DNA of 64,000 nt from Ancistrus triradiatus (GCA_025084515.1 JAJAGP010003148.1:1-64000), one strand, 5' to 3'. Counted from the stretch's first letter, positions 23,440 to 36,548 are shown. Numbers and translations: made by a program. The notes: generated from the sequence alone by a model not told the origin.

Positions 23440-24139
23440 AAAGTCAGTACAAAATGCACTTCTGACTTTCTACCCCGAGCTGCTTTGCTACTTGCTAGAA
23501 ATCTTGGAGTCCTTTTTTATTCTTCATTCACCTTATGGCTCGCATTACATCACTAATTCAAACTACATTTTTTTAAATCTTCGGAATATTGCCAGTGGGT
23601 ACTTGGTTGGAACAGTGCTCTAATATGCTGGTCCAGCACTGCAGGAACTCAGGTTTGAATACTGATGGTGCCTTTCGCTATTACATGCAGATGGACATGT
23701 GTTAGGACCCAGGGCCTGTGTTCTCTGGGGGGACGGGCCAGAGAATCTGTGACCCTGACCATGAAAAGATGTGAACAAAAACTATGGCCATTATTTGGCC
23801 ATTACTCACAACTAGTGAAACAATTGGTTCACGTCTTTATATTTACATTTCATATTTACATATTACAAATCACAATTCTAACAACTGAGGGATAAGGGCC
23901 TGGGTGAACGGACCAACCGTGTACCTTATCAGCTATTCTTCTGTATTCATTATTGTAATTCTCTATATACTGGTCTCCAAGCTAAAATGATTAACATACT
24001 TCATTCACTACCAGTTCATTCAAACTCTCTACTCTTAGCTCTACTGGTTACCATTATGATCACAGTAAGTATAAAATACTGCTCACTACTTTGAACACTC
24101 TTCATAATCTGGCCCCTGCATTATCTTATCAATGTACCA

Positions 24140-24790
24140 CATAAACTGTGGACTTTTCTCTTTACTTCTGTCCTTCCTTGCTTCATGGAGGTTAAATTTG
24201 TATTTCATCTTTTTAACTATTTGGCTTTTGCTGGAAAGCAACATGTACTTTGTGAATGATTGCTCTATTTTTTTTCCCAAATAGGAATTATTATGTCAGC
24301 ACAGATAGTTTAATGTCCACTGTGTGATCAGGAACCATGTTGGTTAATTAGGTAGGAGTCAGATGACGTTCCAGCTGTACTTGGGTTTATGGTGAGGACT
24401 AACGAGTGTGTGTCCTCTTTTTATTCAGAGTAGGTCTACACTATATCGAGAACCGTGGGAAATATGACAGTAATTAAACTTGTGAAAAGGTGACCACATT
24501 CCTGTCCCTTGCTTCAGTTTCACCCACTTCTGCAATTTTACACCATCATCCCAGTTTTTTCAGGGTGAGTCATGTGCATCATGATCAAACTGGGAACGAG
24601 AAATAAATTACACACTTTCATTTGACAGGTTGAAAATAATGGCTCCACATATCGATTATAATTTGAGCAATATACATTCACCCAGCAGTTCTTAGGAATA
24701 CTATGCTAATACTGGGTTATATATGGCTTTGCTTTGTTCTCAGAACAGCCTCACTTATTAATTTCATGACTGCAAAATTCCTTGTTCTAC
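24140..24790. other. Intergenic, no gene recognised
   Basis: AT-rich sequence without recognisable repeat ends or coding exons. Confidence 0.35.
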
Positions 24791-24799
24791 AAACCCAAG

Positions 24800-25240
24800 G
24801 TGTTCTGTGTTGGATGAAGTGGACTGGGAGGCCACCGAAAGTAACACTGAACTCATGTTAATGTCTGCATGGTGCAGTGTTCTGGTGGAAGTAGCCATTA
24901 GTAATGGGTAAGCTGTGGCCATGAAGGGACTCACATTGCGTCAGCAACATATTCAGTTAAGATATGCCATTCATGTTTTATAGTGTGGTCTTAACAAGGC
25001 CCAGAGTGTGCAAGAAAAGTTGACACCATACACCAACCCACCAACCCTGGACTGGTCACAGGAAAAACTTGGTCCATGGTAAAATTGGGATCCATGCTGT
25101 TGGAGCCAAATTCTGACCCTATTATCGTGAAATTGTGATTAATCAGATTAGGTTACGAATTTCCTTTCTTCAGCTATCCAGGTTTGGTGAGTCTGTGCCA
25201 ACTGCAGCCTCAGTTTGGTTTTCTGTTCTTGGCTGACAAA
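24800..25240 (-). mobile_element. Tc1-like family G, highly degraded
   Basis: Inverted sequence with 'tctggtggaagtagccatta', 'ctgtggccatgaagggact' and 'ccaaattctgaccctattat', all diagnostic of family G (compare 40697-41822). Many small deletions. Confidence 0.6.
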
Positions 25241-25244
25241 GATA

Positions 25245-26143
25245 GTGTGTACGTATCCAATGTCAGAAGCATGTCTCATTCTGATGGCAGAATTGTTTGT
25301 GTTTCTGACGTATTTGCAATCATGTTTGAGTTTACATGGTTAAAGCTTTATTTTGGGAAAGTACTTCAACCAGTAAGGAAGAATGATAAATGCCTGCCTA
25401 AAATATTATTGGTTGATGGATGATAAAAAGAAATGGATTGAAATTGTCCATAAGGCAGTCAACTGGAAGACATGCATTTATGTTGCAACTAAGGATGAGA
25501 CACTTTACAAAAAATTGAAGAAATGGATCTCAAAATACCTTATTAGGGCAACTAGCACAAGCATTTAAGTGGTTATTTAAAAGATGTGAAATGTAATCTA
25601 TTACTGTGTAAGCCTTGATATTTGTTAAATGGTCCTGTAAGCAATGGGATAGACCACTAGATTATCTCCTAGACAGCCTTTGTTCATTAATTACATTAGT
25701 TCATGTAATTGTTTTTGGGGTTTTTTGTATTCTAAAATGAAAAAAAAAACAGTAAAAAAGAAGTGTGTGTATCTGATGTCAAAATTGTGTGTATATACAA
25801 TGTCAGAATTGTGTTTATTGGCCCTTGGTGTCAGAATCATGTGTGCATCTTTTGTTTTAATTGCATCTGTGTCTTAGTTCAGAATAATTTGTGTGGGTCC
25901 TTGTTAGTGTGCCAGTGAGATGTGTGAAAATAAGGAAAAGTACATATTTCTGAAGGCTAACATAATTTAAAAAAGCATCATGATATCTCTTGTACAAACT
26001 GAAACTCAATGTCACTTTTTATACTCATGAATTGTATCTATTGAAAAAGACAGCGTGGAAAGGCACAGCTCCAAGATCAGAGTTAAAAAGGCACTATAGG
26101 TAGTGTGTTGTCACACTTGGCTGCTGGAACTGAAATGTATATT
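25245..26143. other. Intergenic, no gene recognised
   Basis: Contains imperfect 25-35 bp repeats built on 'tgtcagaattgtgt' at about 25255-25300 and 25770-25880. No coding exon. Confidence 0.35.
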
Positions 26144-26159
26144 TAATAATAATGTAATG

Positions 26160-26199
<40 letters not shown>

Positions 26200-26210
26200 T
26201 AATGTATAAA

Positions 26211-26253
<43 letters not shown>
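26144..26253. repeat. ATA/TAA microsatellite
   Basis: Two runs of ATA repeats (26160-26199 and 26213-26251) separated by a short 'taatgtataaaaat' spacer. Confidence 0.9.
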
Positions 26254-26335
26254 GCTAATTGCTTAAACTGACACATTTTTCGTGGTGATGGCACCACCAG
26301 TAAAAGATACCGTTCTACAGTATAATTTCCTACAT

Positions 26336-27130
26336 ACAGTGGTACCTCAGGTCTTGATGCATTGTGACTAGAGAAATTTGTATCGGTTCTCAGCGTTTGC
26401 TTAAACTCAGCATACTGGCTTAAACTTGTATGAGTCGAGCTACGCTACTCGTTTCAGCCGAAACTCGATTCATGATTCATGATTCACGATTCAGTACACA
26501 GTGATTCAGGTTCACAATAGTCTTGCTCGGAGATGTCCACTAGGTTTGTTGTGTTTTTCTTTACTTGTACATCTAAGGTACTGTATTCTTAGTGCAACTA
26601 AGTCTCCATGGATCCTAAAAAGGTTAATTTATAAGAACCAACCGAAAGCAAAACAGGAATTGAATTCGAGAGTTCAATAATAGAGTGACTGTTTTGTTTG
26701 TACTTTTCACTTTAAATCCATCACTAAATGATATGACATTTTTCAACACTGTTATAAAATAAGCATTGTGTTAATGATTTTGCCCAACTGTCGGTTAATG
26801 TAAGCGTTTGAAGTATTAACTTATATCATTACATATCATGAGGCTGAATCTCCATCTACAGGCGCCATAATGTAACTGCAGTCATTTAAGGTGGACCGGA
26901 AAATGCAAATAAGAAACCAACTTCCGGCTCAGTTCATGTTACATTTAACTTATGATGGATTTGTCGGATTGTATCCCCTGTACAATTGTGAGCCCCTGTA
27001 CAATACAAGTCTATTAATGTATATAATGCCTTATACAGTGTGGATTTTCTGGGGGTCTGGAATGGATTAATTCAATTTACATTATTCCTTATGAGAAAGA
27101 TTTGCTCGGTACTCATCGTTTTCAGTTCTT
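26336..27130 (+). mobile_element. Mariner/Tc1-type non-autonomous element, right end lost
   Basis: Starts 'cagtggtacctcaggtcttg' after TA. The internal 'tatacagtgtggattttctg' and 'attccttatgag' match the complete copy at 42849-43529. The right terminus is replaced at about 27131 by a family A fragment. Confidence 0.6.
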
Positions 27131-27136
27131 GACTGT

Positions 27137-28446
27137 CAGTTAATTTGAAGGTGATCTATCAAAGTCTGCTCTTCACAACACAGTTTGTGGAAGTGTATCA
27201 TGGAACAAACAAATTAGATTTCTGAGGACATGAGAAAAAGAGTTGTTGATGCTCATCAGACTGGAAAAGGTTACACAACCATCTCTAAAGAGTTTGGACT
27301 CCACCAATCCACAGTCAGACAGATTGTGTACAAAAGGAGGAAAGTCAAGACCATTATTACCCTCCCAGGAGTGGTCGACCAACAAAGATCACTTCAAGAG
27401 CAAAGGCAGTGTAAATAGTTGTAATAGTTGGCGAGGTCACAAAGGACCCCATTGTAACTTCTAAGCAACTGAAGGCCTCTCTCACACTGGCTAATGTTAA
27501 TGCTTATGAGTCCACCATCAGAAGAACACTGAACAAACAATGGTGTGCATGGCAGGGTTACAAGGAGAGAAAGCCACTGCTCTCCAAAAAGGACATTGCT
27601 GCTGTGGTCTGCAGTTTGCTAAAGATCACGTGGACAAGCCAGAAGGCTATTGGAAGAATGTTTTGAGGACGGATGAGACCAAATAGAACTTTTTGTTTAA
27701 AAGAAAAGTGTTATGTTTGGAGAAAGGAAAAAACACTGCATTCCAGCATAAGAACCTTATCCCATCTGTGAAACATGGTAGTGGTAGTATCATGGTTTGG
27801 GCCTGTTTTGCTGCATCTGGGCAGGTCGGCTTGCCATCATTGATGGAACAATGAATTGCTGAAATTCTATCAGAGAATTCTAAAGGAAAATGTCAGGACA
27901 TCTGTCCATGAAATGGACTCTCAAGAGAAGGTGGGTCATGCAGCAAGACACATACCCTAAGCACACAAGCAGGAAGAAGAATAAAGTTCATGTTTTGGAA
28001 TGGTCAAGTCAAAGTCCTGACCTTAATCCAATCGAAAATGTGTGGATGGAAGGACCTGAAGAGTGAGCAGCTAATGTGAGGAAACCCACCAACATCCCAG
28101 AGTTGAAGCTGGAGGAATGGGCTAAAATTCCTCCAAAGCCGGTGTGCAGGACGATCAAAACAGTTACAGGAAACGTTTAGTTACAGTTATTGCTGCACAG
28201 GGGGGGTCAGAACCAGATACTGAAAGCAAAGGGCTTCACATAATTTTTCCACTCACTAATATGTAATATTGGAGCATTTTCCTCAATAAATTAAATGACT
28301 CTAAGTATAATATTTTCATCTTCATTTGTTTAAACTGGGTTCTTTATCTACTTTTAGGACTTGTGTGAAAATCTGATCATGTTTTAGTACATTTTTATGC
28401 AGAAATGTAGATAATTCGAAAGGGTTCACAAACTTTCAAGCACCAT
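27137..28446 (+). mobile_element. Tc1-like family A, copy 4, left end missing
   Basis: Starts inside the left inverted repeat ('cagttaatttgaaggtgatc') with a deletion, then a nearly complete but frameshifted transposase region ('ggtcgaccaacaaagatcac', 'catggtttgggcctgttttg', 'gaccttaatccaatcg') and the right inverted repeat to 'caagcacc'. Confidence 0.8.
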
Positions 28447-28449
28447 GTA

Positions 28450-29165
28450 AATTGTTTTCACATTATATTTTAATTATTATTATTTAAAATAAAACACTAT
28501 GTGCAAAATATCTTAAACTCAGTGTGATGAGATAATGTCCGGTCAGACATCTAGTATCGCAAGTTCTATTTGCATTAACAACAAATGTCAGGTAAACCTG
28601 AGGCTTAAGGACTATTAGCAGCTTTGGATGATATAGCTTAGATTAACATGCTTCTCAAATCATCTCAAAAGGTTAACGAGTGATAATGAGATATGATTTT
28701 AATATGAAGAGATCTGATATCACACCAGCAGCCTCAAAAATACCTTTATCTCAGAGTCTGATTTTCTAGGCTTAGTGACGCTGAACGAAAGAAGAACTAA
28801 TGAATGCATTGACTGATGAGTGACCAGATGAACAAATGCACAGAGATCAATCAGGTCAGAAGCTGAGAGCTAGACCTAGCTATTACAATAATGGAATGTG
28901 TCTTTTAATCCATGCATAGTGTCAGACTGATAGAATGCAGGTCACACTTTTATGACGATGGCGAGCACATTAAGGAGGGTTATGAACTCAAAAACAAATA
29001 TGGTAGGCAGCCAGGATTGAGAGATTTGTTCTGGTTATTGAACTGTACGAGCCTTAGACTTGGTCATTTGCACCTTTAATGGAACACTGCACCATTTCTC
29101 AATCTAATGGAAATAATAATACTGATTTACTGTTTGTAAAGAAAAAAGAACAGAAATAATGCTTC
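28450..29165. other. Intergenic, no gene recognised
   Basis: AT-rich, no recognisable repeat ends or coding exons. Confidence 0.35.
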
Positions 29166-29169
29166 CCAG

Positions 29170-29403
29170 AATTATAACAGAAGTGTAGCTGCTTGGGAGG
29201 ATCAGAGGTTTAGGTGTTGGCCCACCACCTTGGTGACCCTTGATCTGGCCATACATGCAGGAGGCCATAAGGCAGGTGAGGCCAGACAAAGGAATCATAC
29301 CCAGCCCTGCTCAGGATACGTGCTTGCCTGTGCCATGATAATTCGGGGATAGACTCCAGAGCTCCCCAAGCAATCCTGACCAAAATAAGCATGGATAAAG
29401 CTT
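29170..29403 (-). repeat. SINE, family 3, inverted
   Basis: Reverse complement contains 'ttatgctggtcaggattg'-like and 'ccccgaattatcatggcaca' sequence, matching the body of copies at 37655-37745, 48275-48435 and 51183-51425. Confidence 0.4.
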
Positions 29404-29499
29404 GAAAAAAATATATAAATAGCAGTAGACATCTATGGACAGTTGTTATGAGCAGTCAAACACACTATGAAGAACTTAAGGTTGTACACCATTTCATAT

Positions 29500-30660
29500 G
29501 CACTATATTGCCAAAAGTATTCACTTACCCATTGAAATCATTGAATGCAGGTCTTCCAATCACTTTCTTCCAAGCACTCATCCATCTGCTCTTAAATTTT
29601 AACTCCCGCCTCTACTTGTGGATCCACAGCGTTGATTGGCTGTTGTAGTGGCCAGCTGTTTACGGAGTTGGAGTGAAAAGACAGATTTTTATTTCCTATT
29701 ATAATTTCTTATCAGTTTTAAGACCTTGACCATTAAACCAAATGGACGTCAAATGGCGCATATCTGTACTAAAATTAGTCAGTACATTACAATTTTCTCT
29801 ACGAAAAATAAGGCTTCAATGATTATACAACCAAATTATGAGGCTTTCTCCACCATGATTCACAGTTTGGCTGAGTTTTTTTGTATGCTGGTGTGCAGTG
29901 CCTTTTTCCCCTCAAAAAGTTTGCATTGTGCATCTCAGTTGTTGTGCTAAAAAGTTCCAAAGTTTGACTTATTTATCCACAAAACTTTGTCATGATGCAT
30001 CTTCAAACTTTAAGATTTTGGCAGTGGTGTCTGCTATGCTTTTACAAGAGAATATCTAAACGCAGACATTAGCAACTCAAGGGATTTACACACTCCCTTC
30101 TACATTGCACATGTACCCTTGGTGTGATTTTTACAGGCCGCCCACACCTAGGCAAAGGAGAAACAATACACTGATCAGGCATAATATTAAAACCACTGCC
30201 ATGTGAAGTGAATAACATTGACAGTGTGATGCTCTGGGGATTGTTCTTCTCTGAATCCTTGGGTAATGGTATTCGTGTGGATGTTACTTTTGCATTACAA
30301 AAACTTTTACAAAACCATGTTGCAGACCAAGTACCCCAGTTTATGGCCCTGCTACAATGCAGAAATGTTCAGGAATGGTTCTAGGAACATGACAAAGAGT
30401 TCAGTGTTAATTTGGCCACCAAATTCCCCAGATCTCAATTTGGGCATCTGGCTGATATGCTGGAGAAACAAGTCTGATCCAAGGATTCCCCACCTTTCAA
30501 CTTGCAGAATTTAAAGGATCTGCTGCTAACATATGGGTGCTAGATACTATAGGATATTTTAGAGGTCTTGTGGAGTCACTGCGTCATTGAGTCAGAGCTT
30601 TGGAAGCATGAGGAGGACCTAGAGAGTATAAGGCGGTTTTGATGTAATGATTGTCCTATG
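29500..30660. mobile_element. Mixed DNA transposon fragments
   Basis: 29500-29590 carries 'actatattgccaaaagtatt', the terminus of a common fish Tc1-like family. 30165-30660 starts 'cactgatcaggcataatatt' and reads on through 'gatgctctggggattgttct', a further degraded repeat. No intact element. Confidence 0.45.
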
Positions 30661-31034
30661 TCATTTGGATTGGTAGACGTGCTTGTGCGGTGTTTTCAAA
30701 CTTCATACATCACTGCAGACCTCTATGGACCTCTAAAATGGTTTTAACTGAGACTTGATTGATGTAAACAGAAAACAGCAAGCTTATATTTTGTGTACCT
30801 GTTTAGAGGGTCAATTATTTATATGACCCACAACTTCAATTCACTTTATCTCTAACTTTCTGTGTAGTGAATGTTCAAACGGTTCACTTAATTTTCAGTA
30901 TGAACTATAAATTATGTATTAAGTATTAATTATTAACCTGTAACTAATAAAGAGGTGAAAAATGAGTTAGTCGTTTAGGCTGAATGTGTTTGCCTGTACG
31001 ACTTTTTTTAGACATTTTTCTATGATTACATGTA

Positions 31035-31486
31035 CAGTACTGTGCAGAAGTCTCAGGCCACAATTAGATTAGAATGACTATATGTAATTATTTCTAAGTC
31101 TCTTTATGACAATACAACCAAAAATATAGGAAATCTGTTTGCAGTATAAAAAAAACAAAAACTAAAAAAGAAGAGATTATTTAGGCTACGGTGGCAAGTA
31201 TTTAGTGTCACCTCCTCTTACCCAACAATAGCAGCATCTGGACGCTTCAACTGGATGTCAAGTTGACCCTTCTACTATCTGAAGAAGCTGGACCAGGAAT
31301 GGTCTTTTTGGAAGGGTAGCAAGAAACCAAGGAACCACAGGGAGAAAAGGCTTAGATATGTAAAGCTCACAAAGATTGGAAGAAAGATCAGTAGAAAAGA
31401 GTATTATGTAGTGACAAATCCAATGTGAAATTTTGGTTCCAGTCGTCGACAATATCTTACATATGGTCATTATACCATATGCTAAA
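31035..31486 (+). mobile_element. Tc1-like family E, right end lost
   Basis: Left end 'cagtactgtgcagaagtctc' after TA. Internal 'aatggtctttttggaagggt' and 'aaagagtattatgtagtgac' are transposase remnants shared with the copy at 32079-32559. Confidence 0.7.
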
Positions 31487-31689
31487 ATGTAATGACAAGT
31501 TGTTCTGTATCATTTGGATTGATAGACAGGCCTGTGCAGTGTTTTCAAACTTCATGCACAACTGCAGACCTCTTAAAGGGTTTTAACTAGGACTTGATTT
31601 ATACTAATAGAAAACAGCAAGCTTATATTTTATATGCTGTTTTAGAGGGTACGGTACTTCTGTGACCCACAACTTCAGTTTCATCTCAC

Positions 31690-31888
31690 TAAAGTTTTGG
31701 AGCCTAGCGGGTAAGATACTGGACTCTGGACCAGAAGGTCCAGGGTTCAAATCCCACCTCTGCCAAGCTGCCACTGTTGGGTCCTTGAGCAAGACCCTTA
31801 ACCCACAATTGCTTGGATTGTAAGATTGTATCAATTGTAAGTCGCTCTGGATAAGGGCGTCTGCTAAATGCTGTAAATGTAAATGTTT
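31690..31888 (+). repeat. tRNA-derived SINE, family 1 (well preserved)
   Basis: 'gcctagcgggtaagatactg', B box GGTTCAAATCC, body and tail 'cgctctggataagggcgtct' with TAAATG repeats at the 3' end. Confidence 0.85.
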
Positions 31889-32078
31889 TGTGTATTGAAT
31901 GTTCACTTAATTTACAGTATGAACTATAAATGATTATGTATTAAGTATTAATTATGAACTTTTGAAATATTGTGTTAGTAGTTTAGGCTGAATGTGTTTG
32001 GCTGTACTATGAATTGAATGTTTTGAGTAATGAATGCAAATGTAATTAATTTAGGTAATTTTTCTACAGCTACATGTA

Positions 32079-32559
32079 CAGTACAGTGCAAAGGTCTCGG
32101 GCCACCATTATATTTGATATATCACTATTCTACTCTTGCAATGGTTTAATGAACATATATAATTCTTTCTCGGTCTCTTTGTTAGAATACAACCAGAAAA
32201 TATAGGAAATTTGTATGGAGTATTAAAACCCCCCAGAAATAAACAGCTTCTATAGGCTATAGAGGCAAGTATTTAGTGTGAACTCCCCATAGCTGCACTA
32301 CAGTCTGAAGAAGCTTGATCAGGATTGGTCTTTTTGGAAGGATAGCAGCCAGGAAACCACTTTTTTGGAAGGGGAACAGGGTGAAAAGACTAACATATGC
32401 TAAAGCTCACAAAGGTGGTATGAAGATCAGTGGGAAAGAGTATTATGTAGTGACAAATCCAATATTGAAATTTTTGGGTCCAGTTGTCGACAATATGTTA
32501 TTATACCATATGCTAAAACAACAAATCTAATGGTGGCCTAAGACTTTTGCACAGTACTG
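32079..32559 (+). mobile_element. Tc1-like family E, both ends present
   Basis: TA on both sides (32077-32078 and 32560-32561), 481 bp. Inverted repeats start 'cagtacagtgcaaaggtctc' and end 'aagacttttgcacagtactg'. Only a piece of transposase is left (LFGRIAARKPLFWKGNRVKR). Confidence 0.8.
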
Positions 32560-34161
32560 TATCTTTACCAATAATGCTAATTTAATCTTTGTTCTGTTTA
32601 GGGAGACTGTAACCGATTAAGGCTCAGGACTACTTATTGGATGGTTGTGATGTCACATCGAGATGCCACTGCTGGGCCCTTCACAAGCCCCATAACCTTC
32701 TATTGAAAATCATTATAGATAAGGGTGTCTACTAAACGCAGAGAATCTGTACTAGCTTTTACTGATTTACTTTAAATGCTGTGAGAGAGTGAAGAGCCTG
32801 AGATTGAGTTTCTCACTGAAATCCTCATAGGTCTGTAACATCATTAGCACCAAAGGTGTTTCTATTCTAAGTATTAGAAGTGTCTGGGCAATAAAAGCCT
32901 CCCAAGAAGCAGAAGTGGGTGCAGTAAACACTGCGATTCCATATATAGCATTGAACTGTAGGTAGCATTTTAAAAAGTCGGTTGTGACACAACCGGTAAA
33001 TCCAGCACTGTATTCTCATCACAGCTATGCTCTGACACGTGAAACATGTTTCTGATGCGCTGGCTTGTATCGCATGATGGAAATGATGGGATGGTTGCTA
33101 AGTAACACCAACAGTTTTTGTGTTCTTATAACTGAGTTAAATCCTAATATCCGAGTAAACGTGTTTTCCCTGTGCTGTTATAGCCAAGGCCATGGGCACA
33201 ATGAAAAGCCAATAGCATTTTAATAAGGTATAGATCACATATTAGTGTACAGCTAATAATAGGTTAACAATTAAAGCAACCCACAGTTCTTTCCACAAGA
33301 GTTGTTTTTTTAATGTACACATTAAGTATGACATCACAATTTCCACATAACCGAGTAAACAAATGACAGGCATCACGTTGATATGCACTGTACTGGATAT
33401 CTATGAGCTCCAAAGAAGAGAAATTGTGCATACACTTGACATATATAATTCATCAATCAGTCTTACATAACTTCACCCCAGCTGTCATGTTTCCCTCATG
33501 CTGCTGCATGCTGCTTCCATTTTCATATCAGTCAAGAAAAACAATATTAATAATGCAAACCAATATTAATAGTTTCTCCGCATTTTCTGCAAGTGTCACA
33601 GAGTCCACTGCTTGCCAGAATTTCTCTACAGAACTCACATCTTGTGCGTAAAAATAAAATACAGTACACTAAATTTAACACTTCAGATATACAGTGTATT
33701 GAATGGTACACCTTATATGGGATTTCACTGTCCTGAAATGGAATTGTAAGCTGGAATATATATTTAGTCACATTCATCAAGAATAAAATTTACAGATATA
33801 AACACGGCATAAACAGTAATCTTAGAAGGTCACTGAGCAAAACAGTTTAAATGTTTTTTTCAGAAGTGTTCCTTCTGGGAAAAAAAAATATTTGAAAGCC
33901 TGGCACATCTGTGACTTTTCTGAACAGAATGAAGTGTTGTACTGTCCAGTGAATGAGGGCATGAGTACAAAATAGGATGATGTAATTGTGAAAGTACATG
34001 TTGTCTGTTCAAACAAAATTGCACTTGATAGAGACAAGGATTTTGCAGTTTTCTGCGCCAATTTTAAGATAGAATTGCACCGACTCGGCAGTGGATACTT
34101 CTGAAAATGTAGTTGGCTAAATGTCTTGATGCATGCTCAATAATCCAGGTAAGAAAATCCA

Positions 34162-34293
34162 AGAAGTTGAATCTGTTCATCTGGACATAAGGTTTTGTCG
34201 GAGAAATGTTTCGTCACTCATCTAAGTGACTTCTTCAGTGACGAAACGTTTCTCCGACAAAACCTTATGTCCAGATGAACAGATTCAACTTCT
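34162..34293. repeat. Long palindromic hairpin repeat
   Basis: Two arms of about 57 nt are inverted copies with one mismatch (left 'gagaaatgtttcgtcact', right reverse complement 'gagaaacgtttcgtcact'), separated by about 18 nt. I recall similar palindromes as dispersed repeats in teleosts, so it is probably a foldback-type element. Confidence 0.75.
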
Positions 34294-35305
34294 GGGATAG
34301 TTGGCTAAAGTTTCTCAGAAAAGTTACCAAAAATCATAATTGATTAAAAATAAGCATACTAGAAAAAGGAAATTACATTTAAGAGTTAGTGTCCGCTGCT
34401 ACAAATGTTTCAAACTAGTTTAACGCATTACAAAGTGATTTAAAACTGAATTCCACTAGCAGTTTGCTACTCATAAATATGTTTTACTACTTTAGCCATT
34501 ATACACATAACCACATTTGCAGTAGTTAGCTAGCTTCTCAGATAACTAGCTAGCTAATGTGATTAGTAACAAAGTATATTGTATACTCAATTATAATATT
34601 ACTGTTTATAAAAATGACTTAAATAAGAAATACCATAAGTTGGCACATCAGCTGCCCTGCTAGTATCAGCAGGAATGAAATAGATTTAGATCCTCTAACA
34701 TTAAGGTTAGCTAGGTAGCTAACAAATACTGGAAAACTACTTGAAGGGATGACTGTCAAATATGTCCTTCTTCATACTTTAATATATTTGTATACTGAGT
34801 AATTTAAGAGCTAATGCCATTTCATGTACCTCTGTGTTATTGTGTTTGTGTTTTTAGCAGTGGATGCATAGTGTTTATTGGTTTTAGCTTTAAGTTTCAG
34901 TGTATCTGGATTTTCACTTCCTAAAAGTGGAACTGTTAATGTGAATATATATGGCTGCTATGGAAAGGAGCTGAAAGGACTTGACATGAAAGATGTCTGT
35001 TCTGTGTACTGGGAAACAATAAAAGTAAGCTCAAAATACAGTTGACCAAACCATTGTAAGCCTGAGCCTTTTACAGCTTGTCTCCGTCTAAATGGAAATG
35101 ATTTTTCAAGTACAGTACATAAAAGCTCAAGGTTTCCTTATGTGTTAAGGGTAGGCAATTGGTTTAAAAAAGATATACCCACACTGATATATCGTTACAA
35201 ATACCTAAGTAATGACAGTGAGGACGTTTACATTCACAATAAAAATCTAATCATTATCATTTCAGCAGTTATTTGAGTGCTCACGTTAACAGTTTAAATC
35301 AGATT

Positions 35306-35927
35306 AAAGGCCTTTTCACACCGAGTCCGATATTTACGGCACAAAAAACGCACGGAAAGTTTTGAAAAAGAACAAACGAATATCAATGTCCTTCACTCCG
35401 AGTCCGAAACTGACGGACTGCGACGCTGTGTAAAATTGTTAATCGGAGCCTGTTCTAATTTCTGACCAATCAGAGCTCGGTTGTCAGGCAGAACAGCTCA
35501 TCCCGCTTGCAGTAGATCAACATGACAAGCAACACTCTGACTATAAAAACACGGACATTAAAGAAAATGTCTGGCGGAATATAGCTAAAACGCTGGGGAA
35601 TTATGGTGATAAACCTCACTGTGACTGTATGGAACCGTTTCTTGTTAGTCTAAGTGCATTGTAATCTGTTCATGTTTGTCACACAAACCAGGCTTTAGCT
35701 TCCTGCACTAATCTTTGCTCGTATCTTTGCTTTTTTTTTTTTTTAAAGCTGACGATGTGAAAAAGACACGACGAAATCTCCGTGACACATTCAGAGAAGG
35801 GAAATTAAAAAGCAGACAGGGAGTTTTCAGAGTATTTAGACCAAAAAGGTAGCGCACTTGGTATGAAGGTAACAGGACGTTTTTTTTTGCTTGTGTAAAA
35901 ATCGTGCTCTGTATGAATAGGCCTCAA
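35306..35927. mobile_element. Possible miniature inverted-repeat element
   Basis: Left end AGGCCTTTTCACACCGAG pairs imperfectly with the right end, which read inverted is AGGCCTATTCATACAGAG. About 620 bp, non-coding, with internal 'actccgagtccgaaactgac' repeating the left terminus. Target duplication unclear. Confidence 0.45.
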
Positions 35928-36314
35928 GGCTGACTAAAAAAAATCCACCGCGACTTTAAACACAGTTGTCAGATAATTTAGTACATGTATATTAAACCGC
36001 TCTGTCTTCATCTGCACATATGTGAAAACAGAAGCAAAATAGTCTAGGCTGCATCCCAAGCCTCATACCACCATATTAGCATATTCAAATTTGTACACCA
36101 CCAATGGCGTCTGCTTCGGACTGTGCTATTTGGAACCAAAACTCATTTAACATATTTAACAGCAACTTGACTTCACATTATTCCCTTTGCTGAGATGCAT
36201 GTTACCTGGTGAACCAGTGTCCATGAAAACACAATCGTTTGTCACATTCTTTTCAAGAAATACTTCCACCAGCCTTGTTCACCTCAACCTATTATGTAAC
36301 TTCCCAATGGCCAA

Positions 36315-36548
36315 TCACTGCTGCATGCTAGCATGATGGCTGCAGTGCTCAGCGGGCTGTTTGGTTACGCCGCCAAAAACAAGCACCTCACGGCTGGTCC
36401 AGGGCACTATATTACCCCACAGGCCTGTGCTGCAGTGGGTCAGTGCAGAGAGCTCTGCATGAGTCAGCGGCCGGTCCCACATGTTAAATTCAGCGAGGTC
36501 CCCTAGCAGACCACGCGACGCCTCGAAACGAAGTCCACCAACGGAATT
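36315..36548 (-). CDS. nptxr: nptxr exon 5: end of pentraxin domain and stop
   Basis: Encodes residues 459-535 and the TGA stop. The acceptor is ctgcag. It opens with NSVGGLRFEASRGLLGDLAE, so the calcium motif across the junction reads Glu-Gln-Asn rather than the usual Glu-Gln-Asp. The later ligand pair (Glu147 and Gln150 in C-reactive protein) reads Glu467 and Arg470. NMWDRPLT, two C-terminal cysteines (497 and 527) and LWGNIVPW match the usual ending of neuronal pentraxins. An open frame runs upstream of the acceptor, but it is intron sequence. Confidence 0.92.
   Translation of the reverse strand, partial: NSVGGLRFEASRGLLGDLAEFNMWDRPLTHAELSALTHCSTGLWGNIVPWTSREVLVFGGVTKQPAEHCSHHASMQQ

Larger units (their letters stand above)
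21570..24130 (+). mobile_element. LINE fragment (L2/CR1-like) split by insertions
   Basis: 21620-21895 reads LSAAFNTINYN and ISGTISALVLFLHYRQTAV, the reverse transcriptase block usually DLSAAFDTINH. After the nested insertion, 23440-23600 continues with LGVLFYSSFTL-like and NIASG-like sequence, and 23930-24130 with 'aaatactgctcactacttt', typical of the end of fish LINE ORF2. Broken by stops; no 5' part. Confidence 0.6.
32600..36314. other. Mostly unique sequence downstream of nptxr
   Basis: Part of this is probably the nptxr 3' untranslated region, but its end is not clear. Minus-strand AATAAA at 34874-34879 is one candidate poly(A) signal. It also holds a palindromic repeat (34162-34293), a possible miniature element (35306-35927) and a worn SINE tail near 32665-32745. 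Confidence 0.35.

Noticed and set aside
26094..26297. Isoleucine-rich open frame
   Set aside because: It is the translation of an ATA microsatellite.
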